64,000 nucleotides of DNA, taken from contig NZ_JOMI01000001.1 of the NCBI RefSeq assembly GCF_000711235.1, positions 310,001-374,000 on the forward strand, in the 5' to 3' direction. This stretch comes from Prevotella sp. 10(H) (GTDB taxonomy: Bacteria > Bacteroidota > Bacteroidia > Bacteroidales > Dysgonomonadaceae). Made by a program: the position numbers and the translations under genes. Positions 1 through 9,073 of the stretch are shown here, one piece after another (the stretch's first letter is position 1; every line of letters begins with the position of its first letter). The notes beneath the pieces were generated by a model that was not told where the DNA came from, did no database searches, and worked only from the letters and a program-made list of their open reading frames with translations.

Positions 1-1111
1 CATCAGTTTCTTCGCTCTGTATTTCTTTCGGCAGGCGGGCAAAAGCGTCGTCTATCACTTGGTCGGTCAGCGTTGTTTTCAGATAACGCGCCTGTGTGAT
101 CCAGTCGCTTTGTGTGCTTCGTGCAGTGAGGGCTACATCGAGCGTGAAACCCAGTTTGTTGAATTTCTTTACATTCTTTATTTTGTCCTTATAGTCGGTA
201 ATAAACCCGAGCGAAAGCACGCTCAGCATCTGTCCCGTCAGTTTTCCGTCCACTTTCATAAAGGCGTGGCTTCGGTCGAGCACGATAGGATAATATTGCG
301 TGCGGCCTTCAGCTGTCTGCATCCGCCAGTTCCAGTTTTCGGGCGTTTTGTTCCAGTCGCCTATCAGCATATCGAATATGCGTTCGCGAATGTATATTTC
401 CTGATTTACCGACGATGATTTATCGTCCTGCAAACGCTTGAGCATATCTTCGGTGCTCAGGATATTCTTTTGGTCATTGAGGTCGGGAATATGAGTGATA
501 CTCACCAGCTTGTCTTCCAGTTTAATACCGTTTGCTATGGTATCCTGTGTCGCATTTTGCGCTATATAATATATATGCGGGTCGTTCCAGTTGAGCCCCG
601 CCATCCTTGCCAGATAGTCCGAAGCAATGAATGTATAAGGGTTTACAATGGTATAGGCGTCACCTATAAACTCATCCAGATATGTATCCTTAAAGTCTGC
701 CTGATTATACATTTCCTGAAAAAACTCGGACTGTATGAAGCTCGACGAACCGCCCAGCGGCTTTACAAGGAAATTGCGGCCGTTCTTGTCCGTCATATAT
801 AATCCGTGAAATTCATCTGCCTTGCCTGTCTCCTCCAGTACGTCGTATAGCGAATTGATAGTGGACGAACTTACGGTGATAGGTATTGTATATAGTTCGC
901 GGTAGTGCTTACCCCAGAAATAATCGTATCCGCGGCTTCGCTTTTTCATCTGCTGCGAATATATGGATTTTCGGATTGTACTGCCCGAATACAACGGAAT
1001 AGTATCCGTATCCGGTCCTTTTTTCTGGGCATTGGATGAATCGGGCAACAGCACGAGGAGCGTAATCAACAGGGCTGTGTATATTCTAATATTCTTTGAC
1101 AAACAGTTCAC
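1..1111 (-). CDS. N-terminal part of an outer-membrane/kinase-like protein (runs off the left edge)
   Basis: About 370 residues are visible; the C-terminus lies outside the window. I chose the GTG at 1111 because an in-frame stop lies two codons upstream and a signal peptide (hydrophobic TALLITLLVLL, ending near NAQK) follows. The body carries GKHYRELYTIPI near residue 75, GDWNKTPENWNW near 250 and PIVLDRSHAF near 278. These resemble the YRxxWxxPV, GDWDRHxDQWRW and DRDxxF motifs of Bacteroidetes proteins that precede a surface-antigen (BamA/TamA-like) barrel, a layout I recall rather than searched. The second motif looks like the catalytic loop of HipA/FAM20-type kinases, but here the DRH is degenerate. 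Expected location is the periplasm or outer membrane. Function is unknown. Confidence 0.6.
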   Translation of the reverse strand, partial: MNCLSKNIRIYTALLITLLVLLPDSSNAQKKGPDTDTIPLYSGSTIRKSIYSQQMKKRSRGYDYFWGKHYRELYTIPITVSSSTINSLYDVLEETGKADEFHGLYMTDKNGRNFLVKPLGGSSSFIQSEFFQEMYNQADFKDTYLDEFIGDAYTIVNPYTFIASDYLARMAGLNWNDPHIYYIAQNATQDTIANGIKLEDKLVSITHIPDLNDQKNILSTEDMLKRLQDDKSSSVNQEIYIRERIFDMLIGDWNKTPENWNWRMQTAEGRTQYYPIVLDRSHAFMKVDGKLTGQMLSVLSLGFITDYKDKIKNVKKFNKLGFTLDVALTARSTQSDWITQARYLKTTLTDQVIDDAFARLPKEIQSEETD

Positions 1112-1485
1112 TGCTTATATTTTCTTTTTGTTAAACAATCAAAGTTACTATTAATACCGGTAATTTGTGCGATATTTTTTTCTGTTATATAGAACAAAAA
1201 TAGAGGTCAGGTTGTTTATAATACTTGAGTAAAAATTAAAATATATTTATTTTAAGGACAAGTATAACGTGTGTTAAATAATAAATAATGCTTTATAACA
1301 TATTTCAAATGTTAATCATTTTATTTATATTTGCACAATATTGATAGACAACCACATAACAAATTCCCCCCATTAACAATTGTGAAATAATTTTAGTTGC
1401 ATATGCAATTATTTAAAAAATTATTATATCTTTGCAGTGGTAAGACTAGATAAAATTTGGAAGATAACTATTAAATTGAAGAGTA
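1112..1485. other. AT-rich intergenic region between divergent genes
   Basis: This 374-bp stretch separates the leftward membrane-protein gene from the rightward sigma-factor gene. It contains two matches to the Bacteroidetes -7 element TAnnTTTG on the plus strand (1326-1333 and 1427-1434). I see no coding sequence in it. Confidence 0.6.
1397..1434 (+). promoter_or_regulatory. Promoter of the ECF sigma gene with an adjacent palindrome
   Basis: TATCTTTG at 1427-1434 matches the Bacteroidetes -7 consensus TAnnTTTG, about 50 bp before the sigma-factor ATG. About 20 bp upstream, where the -33 element would lie, is the perfect 12-bp palindrome TTGCATATGCAA (1397-1408), which could be an operator. 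Promoter activity is inferred from consensus only. Confidence 0.5.
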
Positions 1486-1995
1486 ATGAAGACTAGCAAA
1501 CAAACACTAGAACGCGACTTGGTATTGATGCAAGGTAATATGTTAAATTATGCGTTGACCCTTACAACAAATCGAGACGAAGCTAAGGACCTTACTCAAG
1601 AAACTACACTGAAAGCCTTGAGTAACATTGACAAATATTACGACAATGTTAACTTTAAGGGCTGGGTATTCACAATCATGCATAACTTGTTTGTAAACAA
1701 TTATCGACGCGTGATGCGCACGCAGACGGTCATTGACCATTCCGACAATCTCTATCAGCTGAATATGCCGCAGGATTCGGGTTTCGATACTCCTGAGGGT
1801 GCTTATACATATTCGGAAATAATGAATGTGTTAAATAACTTCGCCGACGAGTACAGAACTCCGTTTACGATGTATTTCACAGGATACAAGTATGAAGAGA
1901 TTGCCAAAACTTTAGGCCTGCCGTTGGGAACAGTAAAGAGCCGCATCTTCTTCGCACGTAAGAGGTTGCAGGAAATACTGAAAGACTACAGGTAA
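1486..1995 (+). CDS. ECF-type RNA polymerase sigma-70 factor
   Basis: 169 residues, normal for an ECF sigma factor. Region 2 occupies roughly residues 10-80 (NRDEAKDLTQETTLKAL, then FKGWVFTIMHNLFVNNYRR, the core-binding and -10 recognition helices). Region 4 is roughly 110-165, with the HTH YEEIAKTLGLPLGTVKSR. It should bind core RNA polymerase and direct it to a small promoter set. No anti-sigma gene follows; the next gene is 280 bp away and a strong terminator lies between, so it is monocistronic. Regulon unknown. The family call is firm. Confidence 0.95.
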   Translation: MKTSKQTLERDLVLMQGNMLNYALTLTTNRDEAKDLTQETTLKALSNIDKYYDNVNFKGWVFTIMHNLFVNNYRRVMRTQTVIDHSDNLYQLNMPQDSGFDTPEGAYTYSEIMNVLNNFADEYRTPFTMYFTGYKYEEIAKTLGLPLGTVKSRIFFARKRLQEILKDYR

Positions 1996-2037
1996 TCAAA
2001 GTAGGATTAAAGTAAGTTTAAGCAATAAATTGTAATG

Positions 2038-2066
2038 GCCTTCCGGTATTTCCGGAAGGCTTTTTT
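2038..2066 (+). terminator. Rho-independent terminator after the sigma gene
   Basis: A perfect 9-bp stem, GCCTTCCGG/CCGGAAGGC, with a 5-nt loop is followed by six T residues, 43 bp after the sigma-factor stop codon. Confidence 0.93.
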
Positions 2067-2205
2067 GTATCTAAAGGCCTAAGCCACGTATGACAATATG
2101 TATCGATTACACACATTAGGCTTGCAAAATGAAATATAAATAACAATTTTTGACACACGACCGTCAGTTAACATTTAAGTGTAATAATAGTTTATTATAT
2201 GGGAA

Positions 2206-2221
2206 TAATTTTGTAAATTTG
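2206..2221 (+). promoter_or_regulatory. Tandem -7 promoter elements
   Basis: Two adjacent TAnnTTTG matches, TAATTTTG (2206-2213) and TAAATTTG (2214-2221), lie about 55 bp upstream of the next ATG. They are the likely promoter of the 341-residue gene. Confidence 0.5.
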
Positions 2222-2275
2222 TAAACACGAAGAACTAAGTTGTAATAATGCCTGAAAGGAAAGACAATTGGATTT

Positions 2276-3301
2276 ATGAAAAATGATTTTAATAAGAAGA
2301 TAGTAACTATACTTAATTCTTATTTTCCTCAAACTAAAGAACTTGCACACTATTTAATGGACATACTCGATCTCAGCAGGGAATCTGCATACCGCCGTTT
2401 GCGGAGCGAAGTTCCCTTCACTTTCGAAGAAGTCTGTACAGTGGCGCTTGATCTGGATTTGTCGGTCGACAAGCTTATCGGTATGAAAAATAACGATATA
2501 GCCTATTTTGTGCTTAAAATGTATAATGCAACCGAACCGGACGATATCTATCTGGAAATTATTCAGGATAATATAGATTTAATGGAAAAGTTCGGTAAAA
2601 ATGCAAACTTTAAGATGCTCTCGGTACTGAACAGGCTCCCGTTCGGCTTTACTCTCCGGTATCCGGAGCTTGCAAAATTCTATTATTACAAATTCTGCTT
2701 CCATTTAAAGAACGGTACTATGGATGAAGATTTCAGCAGCCTGCAAGTGCCGAAAAAAATCGAAGAGTGTGTGCAGAGATACATGAAAGTGAGCGACAGC
2801 ATGAGGGGCGATATGACTATGATAATGGACGAGAATGTGTTCACCTACATGCTGAAGGAAATCGATTATTTCAAGCGCAGGGGATTGATCAATGGTGAAG
2901 GTTTGGCAAAGCTGCGCGATGCGCTAATGGAAATCGTAGATCTGATGGAGGCCTTGGCAAAGAAAGCAACAAATACGGTCGGGGCCGATATTAAGCTATA
3001 CCTGTCTTCGATAGATGTAGAGCCAAGCTATGTGTACACCGAATATGGCGACAAAACGGCAATACAGTTCTACTCCCCGTCGGCCGAAGCCGCTACATGC
3101 TATAACCCGAAGTTCTGTGCCCGCAAAAAGGAATGGATCGATTCACTGATCAGGTACACCACCCTTATTACGCAATGCAACGAAATGGAACAGATTTCGT
3201 TCTTCAATAACCAGCGCAACCTTATCAGGGAAATGGCAGAAGTAAAAGTTGCCGGAGCAAATGTAAAAGAAGAAATATTGTTTTACAAAATAACAGAATA
3301 A
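2276..3301 (+). CDS. Putative HTH-containing regulatory protein of unknown function
   Basis: 341 residues, no signal peptide, probably cytoplasmic. Residues 15-70 look like an HTH: LAHYLMDILDLSRESAYRRL is a helix-turn-helix-like pair, followed by the hydrophobic FTFEEVCTVALDLDLSVDKL. The rest is mostly alpha-helical and lacks motifs I recognise. It is a single gene with its own promoter, downstream of an ECF sigma gene from which it is separated by a terminator. I would call it a transcriptional regulator of a Bacteroidetes-restricted family, with the effector domain unassigned. Confidence 0.7.
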   Translation: MKNDFNKKIVTILNSYFPQTKELAHYLMDILDLSRESAYRRLRSEVPFTFEEVCTVALDLDLSVDKLIGMKNNDIAYFVLKMYNATEPDDIYLEIIQDNIDLMEKFGKNANFKMLSVLNRLPFGFTLRYPELAKFYYYKFCFHLKNGTMDEDFSSLQVPKKIEECVQRYMKVSDSMRGDMTMIMDENVFTYMLKEIDYFKRRGLINGEGLAKLRDALMEIVDLMEALAKKATNTVGADIKLYLSSIDVEPSYVYTEYGDKTAIQFYSPSAEAATCYNPKFCARKKEWIDSLIRYTTLITQCNEMEQISFFNNQRNLIREMAEVKVAGANVKEEILFYKITE

Positions 3302-3359
3302 GCATTATTATAGCACGAAAATAAAACATTTGCCTTATATTTGGAGTTCATAAAAGAAT

Positions 3360-3920
3360 ATGGCAATAGAAAAGAAAAATACCGATATTGTATTTTATTC
3401 TCACAAGAGGTATAACTACATTATCGGTATTATCTTTCTCATTATAGCCATTGCACTCTTTGTTTCTTCTGTTCTTTTTATCAAAAACAGCATCATGGAG
3501 ATAATAGATAAAAAGCAGGACGAAGAAATTTCCGGCACTATCGTCGGGCTTATACTCACCTCTCTACTCTTTATAGCTATTACTTGCTTGTTCGTATTAA
3601 GGTCGTATGCCAACCTGTTTAATAAAAGGGAAGTAGCACGTCTGGCAGACGACGGGCTGTTCTTTTCCGAAATGAACGGGCGGATGCAGATACATCAGAA
3701 CTATATAAAATACAGCAATATAGGAAAGGTATACATTGAAAGAACACTACTTCCGGGAACAAAGGTTGTAATAGAAAGCAATGATGAACCGCCTGTCATA
3801 TTGGCGACAATAAACGGACTACTCCGCACTGCAAGTAAAACCGAGCTTACCGAGCAACTGAATGAACGTCTGATCCAAAGTAAAAAAGCCATTTCAGGCG
3901 ACTTGAACGATATCATATAG
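3360..3920 (+). CDS. Two-TM membrane protein, STM3941-like
   Basis: 186 residues. Two membrane helices (about 20-42 and 60-82) are separated by a short charged loop, followed by a soluble C-terminal domain of about 100 residues. Length and architecture match small STM3941-type proteins, whose C-terminal part resembles a PH-like domain; this assignment is from memory of the family. It begins 58 bp after the HTH gene and may be co-transcribed with it. A terminator follows at 4028-4064. Function unknown. Confidence 0.65.
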   Translation: MAIEKKNTDIVFYSHKRYNYIIGIIFLIIAIALFVSSVLFIKNSIMEIIDKKQDEEISGTIVGLILTSLLFIAITCLFVLRSYANLFNKREVARLADDGLFFSEMNGRMQIHQNYIKYSNIGKVYIERTLLPGTKVVIESNDEPPVILATINGLLRTASKTELTEQLNERLIQSKKAISGDLNDII

Positions 3921-4027
3921 ACTTTAGAAAGATTAACAGTGTTAAACTACCTGTCAGTAAGAACTTTATTAACCTGATAGAAGTTTATACTATGTGTAGT
4001 TTTGTAAAGTTTGTGTTAAGGTTTGGG

Positions 4028-4064
4028 AAAGTCAGCGATGTGATGTCGCGGACTTTTCTTTTTT
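4028..4064 (+). terminator. Terminator-like hairpin
   Basis: AAAGTC pairs with GACTTT and the inner GCGA pairs with TCGC. A long T-rich tract follows the stem. It lies 108 bp after the membrane-protein gene. Confidence 0.7.
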
Positions 4065-4176
4065 ATATATACTCGTCCTCTCGCAAAGAAGCAAAGTCGC
4101 TGTTTTTTTTGAAAACTAAAAGCACTTTACTTGCGTCTTCACGCCTTAGCGAGTAAAAAAATTATAAGTATTGCGG

Positions 4177-5199
4177 TTATTCTCCCGATAATTTCTTTAC
4201 AAATTCGTCCACCACATCTTCCGGTGTAGCCCACGATGTAATGAACCGCATCACGCTATGGTCTTCATCTGCAATACTCCATACAAGGCATCCGTAATCT
4301 TCCTGCATCTGAGGAATGATTGAATTGGATAATACAGGGAAAATCTGATTAGTATCCGAATCTATCGACAAGGCATATCCCTTTGCTGCAAAAGCATTAG
4401 CCATTTTAGCTGCCATACGGTTGGCATGACCGGCAAGGTCGAAAATAAGATTGTTGCGCAGCAATTGGTCGAACTGTATTCCCATGGCACGCCCTTTGGC
4501 AGTGAGGGCGCCACGTTGTTTCAGATGATATTTGAAGTCTCTTTTCAGTCCGGGGTTGGTGATAACTACAGCCTCACCTAGCAGTGCACCGCATTTTGTT
4601 CCTCCGATATAAAATACATCGGTCAGGGCTGCTATATCCGCCAGCGTGAGATCGTTCGATGGGGCGGTAAGCGCCATAGGCAGGCGTGCGCCGTCCATAA
4701 ATAAGATCAGATCGTTTTCTTTACAGAAAGTATAAAGGTCGGTCAGTTCCTGCTTTGTATATACCGTGCCCAGTTCGGTAGAATTGGAAATGTAAACCAT
4801 CCTTGTGCGCACCACATGATGTCCGCGTACTTTATTCAGAAAGGGCTTTATATCGGCAGGGCGCAACTTACCGTCGGCAGAGGGAGCGGCTTCCACTTTG
4901 TGTCCGGTTGCCTCAATAGCCCCGGTTTCGTTCACATAGATATGCCCTGTAGATGCAGCCACCACCGACTCGAACGGACGCAGTACCGACCCGATAACGG
5001 TAAGATTTGCCAATGTTCCTCCGGCTATCATATGTACGTCGGCATCGCTATTGGTCAGTTCCCTGATTATCTTTTCGGCATTTTTAGTATATGCATCGTC
5101 GCCATATCCGGCCTGCTGTATGAGGTTAGTTTCGGCTAATGCTCTTAGTATAGACGGGTGGCAGCCTTCGGCATAGTCGTTTGCAAAACTGTATATCAT
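4177..5199 (-). CDS. ltaE: Low-specificity L-threonine aldolase
   Basis: 340 residues, the usual length for PLP fold-type I threonine aldolases, which cleave L-threonine or L-allo-threonine to glycine and acetaldehyde. Visible signatures are the N-terminal FANDYAEGCHPSILRAL, the substrate/PLP region MIAGGTLANLTVIGSVL, FMDGARLPMAL with the PLP-contacting Asp, and the Schiff-base lysine in FYIGGTKCGALLGEA. Cytoplasmic. The start gives a full N-terminus. The downstream side holds only decayed repeats, and the upstream neighbour is a same-strand epimerase 71 bp away, so a two-gene operon is possible. Confidence 0.93.
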   Translation of the reverse strand: MIYSFANDYAEGCHPSILRALAETNLIQQAGYGDDAYTKNAEKIIRELTNSDADVHMIAGGTLANLTVIGSVLRPFESVVAASTGHIYVNETGAIEATGHKVEAAPSADGKLRPADIKPFLNKVRGHHVVRTRMVYISNSTELGTVYTKQELTDLYTFCKENDLILFMDGARLPMALTAPSNDLTLADIAALTDVFYIGGTKCGALLGEAVVITNPGLKRDFKYHLKQRGALTAKGRAMGIQFDQLLRNNLIFDLAGHANRMAAKMANAFAAKGYALSIDSDTNQIFPVLSNSIIPQMQEDYGCLVWSIADEDHSVMRFITSWATPEDVVDEFVKKLSGE

Positions 5200-5270
5200 C
5201 TTTTTGTAGTTTTTATTCTCTACAAAAGTAATATCTTAAAGAAGAAAAATATGAAGTAGCTGTTTAAATT

Positions 5271-6200
5271 TTATCCGGCAATTTCTTTAGTACCTTTCGT
5301 CCCCCCTTTCAGCAGATTTTCCAATGCATCATCGAGCCTCTCGTATGCAAACCTGTAGTGTAGATCGAGCAGATGTTGCGGCATTACCCGTTGCCCGTCT
5401 ACAACCATTGTAGCAGCTTCGCCCATTACTGCTTTTACTAAAAACGCAGGTACACGCAGCAGTCGCGGACGATATAGCGTAGTAGACAGTATATTAGAGA
5501 AACGTTTATTAGTAACGGGATTAGGTGCCGAAAGGTTAAATACGCCCTGCGCTTCGGGCATTTCCAGCAGGTAAGTCAGCGCATTTACCATATCTTGCAG
5601 ATGTATCCACGAAATATACTGGCATCCCTTACCCAGAACACTTCCCAATCCCCACCTGAACGGCAGAGCCAGCAGCGGAAGCATGCCTCCGTAACGGTCA
5701 AGCACGATTCCCGTACGCGATATGCATACGCGGGTATCTTCGCTTTGAGCAGCCAGAGCAAGGTCTTCCCATTTCCGGCACAGGCGGTGAGTAAATTCAT
5801 CGTGAGGTGTAGAAGATTCTGTAAGTATATTGTCGCCCTGATCTCCGTAATATCCTACTGCCGAACCCGAAATGAATACTTTGGGCGGAACCTCGCTGGC
5901 TTTTATCAGGTCGGTAAGTCGGCGGGTAATCTCCCAACGGCTGTTGCACAGGCGTTCTTTTTGTTTCTTCGTCCAGCGTTTACCGATAATAGGCTCTCCG
6001 GCGAGGTTGATAACAGCGTCATACCCGTCGAGGGATTTCATTGCCTGCAACGATGTGCAGAACTTCGCCATATTACCTGTTTTCTTTTCAGCTTTAACGG
6101 GATTTCGGCTCAGCACCATGATTTCGTGCCCCTGCCGGTATAAGTTCTTTATTAGTGCGGTACCTACAAGGCCAGTACCTCCTGTAATAAAAATGCGCAT
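5271..6200 (-). CDS. TIGR01777 family NAD-dependent epimerase (YfcH/SulA-like)
   Basis: 309 residues, full length. The Rossmann dinucleotide-binding motif ITGGTGLVG is at residues 4-12, and YDAVINLAGEPIIGKRW follows near residue 60. SGSAVGYYGD is characteristic of the TIGR01777 branch of extended SDRs. The C-terminal DUF1731 region (GQRVMPQHLLDLHYRF) is intact. The physiological substrate of this family is not established. It lies upstream of, and on the same strand as, the threonine aldolase gene. Confidence 0.9.
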   Translation of the reverse strand: MRIFITGGTGLVGTALIKNLYRQGHEIMVLSRNPVKAEKKTGNMAKFCTSLQAMKSLDGYDAVINLAGEPIIGKRWTKKQKERLCNSRWEITRRLTDLIKASEVPPKVFISGSAVGYYGDQGDNILTESSTPHDEFTHRLCRKWEDLALAAQSEDTRVCISRTGIVLDRYGGMLPLLALPFRWGLGSVLGKGCQYISWIHLQDMVNALTYLLEMPEAQGVFNLSAPNPVTNKRFSNILSTTLYRPRLLRVPAFLVKAVMGEAATMVVDGQRVMPQHLLDLHYRFAYERLDDALENLLKGGTKGTKEIAG

Positions 6201-6517
6201 AATTACAGATTTAATTTTTTGGACTATCTGTATTATTGAACAGCGGAAAGGGAGGTAATGTTTAGTGGGAAAATGTTAAGAATGAGATTTGTAGTGAAAG
6301 ATTTTTATTTAACCACAGAGTAAAAGTAGTAGCACGGAGTTTTTTATAAGATAGTGTCAATCGGCAATTCAGAATATAAAAACGGTTTTCTCGCAAAGAC
6401 GCCGGATTGTTATATATAAAGATTATTTCTCTCAAGGATAACATGAGAAAATAAAAAATGGGGGCAAAAAACAGATATCTTTTGCGTCTTAACGACTTAG
6501 CGTGAGCAAATTAAAGC
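6201..6517. repeat. Intergenic stretch of decayed dispersed repeats
   Basis: No gene. The stretch contains degenerate copies of two oligonucleotide families: ACCACAGAGTAAAAG and CACGGAG (6304-6340), TCTCGCAAAGACGC (6391-6404) and GCGTCTTAACGACTTAGCG (6484-6502). Related pieces lie at 4079-4155, 9752-9868, 26420-26495, 34166-34190 and 39051-39070. Confidence 0.6.
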
Positions 6518-7087
6518 TTACTTATCATACGCATAATCTTTCAACTCGCCCAATTCGTATGCAATCTGGTCTTCCCATTCTTTTTGCTTCACTGGGTCGC
6601 TTGCCGAGTTGGTTTCCTGCGTATATTTGCTGCGGCGGTCGAGGAATTCCGACATTACTTTCCAGTTCAGTTCGTCGGCAACCTTTGTGCCCGATATCAA
6701 TAGCTTACGGTTTTCTTTCAATGCTTTACGCAGTTCGCGGGCATAAACTTCGCTCAGGTCGAAAAGGGTTTGCTGGTAAAGGAGATATTGCTGCACGTTT
6801 CCGGTCGTATCTATCTGCGAAGTCGATTTCACCATGTAGTTGCGCACATTCTTATTGAAGTTTTTGCTCAGGAAATTGAAGCGGCTCACATCGTAGTCGA
6901 TAGCGAACTCGGCCGAAGTAGCTCCGCTTTCCATGCTGCCAGTCTTGATGCCGAAATCGTCGACAATCAGTTTTTGCCTGTCGCTCCAATACATCTTGTT
7001 TTCGTCTTTCTTCTGCGAAAAGGCAGTACCTGCAACAAACAGTAAAAGGAATGACGTAAGCAGTATTTTATGTCTGATAGTTTTCAT
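6518..7087 (-). CDS. Secreted protein of unknown function
   Basis: 189 residues from the ATG at 7087. This start is preferred over an upstream in-frame ATG because it gives a clean signal peptide (HKILLTSFLLLFVAGTAFSQ) cleaved before KKDENK. The mature domain has YWSDRQKLIVDDFGIK near its N-terminus and a long amphipathic helix, LFDLSEVYARELRKALKE. The tryptophan/aspartate start recalls DUF922-like proteins, but no zinc motif is present. Likely periplasmic or outer-membrane associated. It is divergent from the oxidoreductase gene. Not recognised further. Confidence 0.75.
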   Translation of the reverse strand: MKTIRHKILLTSFLLLFVAGTAFSQKKDENKMYWSDRQKLIVDDFGIKTGSMESGATSAEFAIDYDVSRFNFLSKNFNKNVRNYMVKSTSQIDTTGNVQQYLLYQQTLFDLSEVYARELRKALKENRKLLISGTKVADELNWKVMSEFLDRRSKYTQETNSASDPVKQKEWEDQIAYELGELKDYAYDK

Positions 7088-7301
7088 ATGAATGCTCTTT
7101 AGAGTTCTGCGTATAAATGTATTTAAAATGCTTTTACAGTAAAGGACAAGAGGCCGATTTCTCGGGGCTGCTAACAAAATAAAACTAATTTTATCTTAGT
7201 TTAACGAAATCCTTATTTATATCTTCCCGCCTAATCATTTTAACAAAAAATGAGTATCTTGCATCCTTGTTTCACAACTAATCATACAAGCAAATACATA
7301 T

Positions 7302-7898
7302 ATGAAAGTATCGGTCATACTGGCGCATCCTTATAATAAAAGTCTAAATAATGCCATTGCCGCAACAGTGGCACAGAGATTAAAAGAAAATAATCACACC
7401 GTATATTTCCACGACCTTTATGCCGAAGGTTTCAATCCGCTGATTACACCCGACGAACTGATTTCGGACAACTCGCGCGACGAACTGGTGATAAAACATA
7501 CCCGTGAAATAAGAGAAGCCGAAGGACTTGTCATCGTTCACCCCAACTGGTGGGGACAACCGCCTGCCATTCTGAAAGGCTGGGTAGACAGAGTTTTGCG
7601 GCAAGGTATCGCTTACGATTTCCCCGAAGGCGACAACGGCGGCGGTCTGCCTGTAGGCTTGCTGAATGTGCAGGCAGGCATCGTATTCAATACATCGAAC
7701 ACGCCGCAGGAAAGAGAAGATTCTGTCTTCGGCGACCCGCTCGAAAATATATGGAAAGAATGTATATTCGGATTTTGCGGCATACATACTTACGAAAGGC
7801 GTATGTACAGGGTGGTTGCAGACAGCACCGACGAAGAACGCAAAACGTGGCTGGAAGATGCGGCAAGTCTTATCAATAAATACTTCCCAAAAATCTAA
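7302..7898 (+). CDS. NAD(P)H-dependent flavodoxin-fold oxidoreductase (KefG/MdaB type)
   Basis: 198 residues. The N-terminus VSVILAHPYNKSLNNAIA is the FMN phosphate-binding segment of the NQO1-like flavodoxin fold. HPNWWGQPPAILKGWVDRV near residue 83 is the highly conserved FMN/dimer signature. Expected activity is two-electron quinone or nitro-compound reduction by NAD(P)H in the cytoplasm. It starts an apparent operon with the DUF4932 gene, with a 9-bp gap. No Kef channel is nearby, so an ancillary transport role is unlikely. Confidence 0.9.
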   Translation: MKVSVILAHPYNKSLNNAIAATVAQRLKENNHTVYFHDLYAEGFNPLITPDELISDNSRDELVIKHTREIREAEGLVIVHPNWWGQPPAILKGWVDRVLRQGIAYDFPEGDNGGGLPVGLLNVQAGIVFNTSNTPQEREDSVFGDPLENIWKECIFGFCGIHTYERRMYRVVADSTDEERKTWLEDAASLINKYFPKI

Positions 7899-7907
7899 AC
7901 TATAAAA

Positions 7908-9050
7908 ATGAAGACAAGAATCCTACTCTCTCTCCTATTATTTGCCCTATCGGTAAATAACATATGTGCCCAGAATAATATTAAATCGCAAGTGGAAGAA
8001 AGCGCCGAAATACTGAGTATCATATGGCGGCTAATAGGCTCGCCCGAATATGCCAAACGGGACAATTCCACAGGATTGATAAAAAAATACGACGAGCTGA
8101 TCGATTCGCATTTTTCCGCATTCAAAGATCATGATGCCCTGCGTATTGCAAAAGAATGCAGGAATAACGGCATAGGTTACGGCGACCTGATGGTATTGGC
8201 AATTCATCTCAATAAAGAAAATGGCCGCTTCGTCCTTAATAACGAAATCGATATTTATCTGAAAAAGACAGATAATAAAAGGTGGAACGGGCAACTGGAA
8301 GCTTTTGTCGGAAAACTAAACGGCTTTTATAAAGACACCAACTTCAGCGACTTTTTCAATAGCTGTAAATATATTTACACTCCCGCCGAGGAATCCATGA
8401 GACAGATTCTGCAAAATTACATGAATCTCTCATGGTTCACCGATTTCTACGGAGTTGCTATCAAAGACGGTACTTTCAACGTAGTAATAAGCATGGTGAA
8501 CGGCCCTCAGAATTATGGGTTGAAAGTAATACACAACGATAAAACGGAAACGCTGTATGCCGTACTCGGCTGCCATGATATCGACAGCGACGGCAATCCT
8601 TGTTTCTTCCCTGTGATAAAACCGATATTCCTCAGTGTACACGAATTTTCACATTCGTTCTGCAATCCGCTGATTTATGACAACGATGAAGTTTATAAGG
8701 AATTTGAGAAATCCGGAGAGATTATCTTTCCTTTGATCGAGGAAAAAATAAAAGCGCAGGGCTACAGCAGCTGGCGCGATGTGCAGGGCGAAGCCATAGT
8801 GAGGGCATGCGTTATCAATTATTTTAAGAAGTCACCCGAATTGTCAAAGATGATTGCTATTTTCGGTTTGGATCTTATCGGCGAAGAGGTCAAAGCCGGT
8901 TACTTCTGGATGGAAGATCTGGTGAAGAAACTCGATGAGTATGACCAAAACAGGGATATATATCCTACACTGGAAAGCTTTATACCTCAAATTGTCGACT
9001 TTTACAATAAGCTGGCAGCAGATACGCAGAAAAAGAATCAAAATAAATAA
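7908..9050 (+). CDS. Secreted DUF4932-like putative zinc metallopeptidase
   Basis: 380 residues with a signal peptide (ILLSLLLFALSVNNICAQ, cleaved near residue 22). The key feature is VHEFSHSFCNP with H245, E246 and H249, an HExxH zinc site, followed by helices containing QGEAIVRACVINYF that could supply a third ligand. This pattern fits DUF4932, a Bacteroidetes secreted family inferred to be metallopeptidases. Substrate unknown; location periplasm or surface. It sits between the oxidoreductase and the DUF2461 gene, all on one strand with gaps of 9 and 23 bp, suggesting co-transcription. Confidence 0.78.
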   Translation: MKTRILLSLLLFALSVNNICAQNNIKSQVEESAEILSIIWRLIGSPEYAKRDNSTGLIKKYDELIDSHFSAFKDHDALRIAKECRNNGIGYGDLMVLAIHLNKENGRFVLNNEIDIYLKKTDNKRWNGQLEAFVGKLNGFYKDTNFSDFFNSCKYIYTPAEESMRQILQNYMNLSWFTDFYGVAIKDGTFNVVISMVNGPQNYGLKVIHNDKTETLYAVLGCHDIDSDGNPCFFPVIKPIFLSVHEFSHSFCNPLIYDNDEVYKEFEKSGEIIFPLIEEKIKAQGYSSWRDVQGEAIVRACVINYFKKSPELSKMIAIFGLDLIGEEVKAGYFWMEDLVKKLDEYDQNRDIYPTLESFIPQIVDFYNKLAADTQKKNQNK

Positions 9051-9073
9051 TATATAAAAATAAACCCCTCATT

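Noticed and set aside
7088-7177. In-frame N-terminal extension of the secreted-protein gene that ends at 6518
   Set aside because: The later ATG at 7087 gives a standard signal peptide; the extension lacks one and reaches the divergent promoter region.
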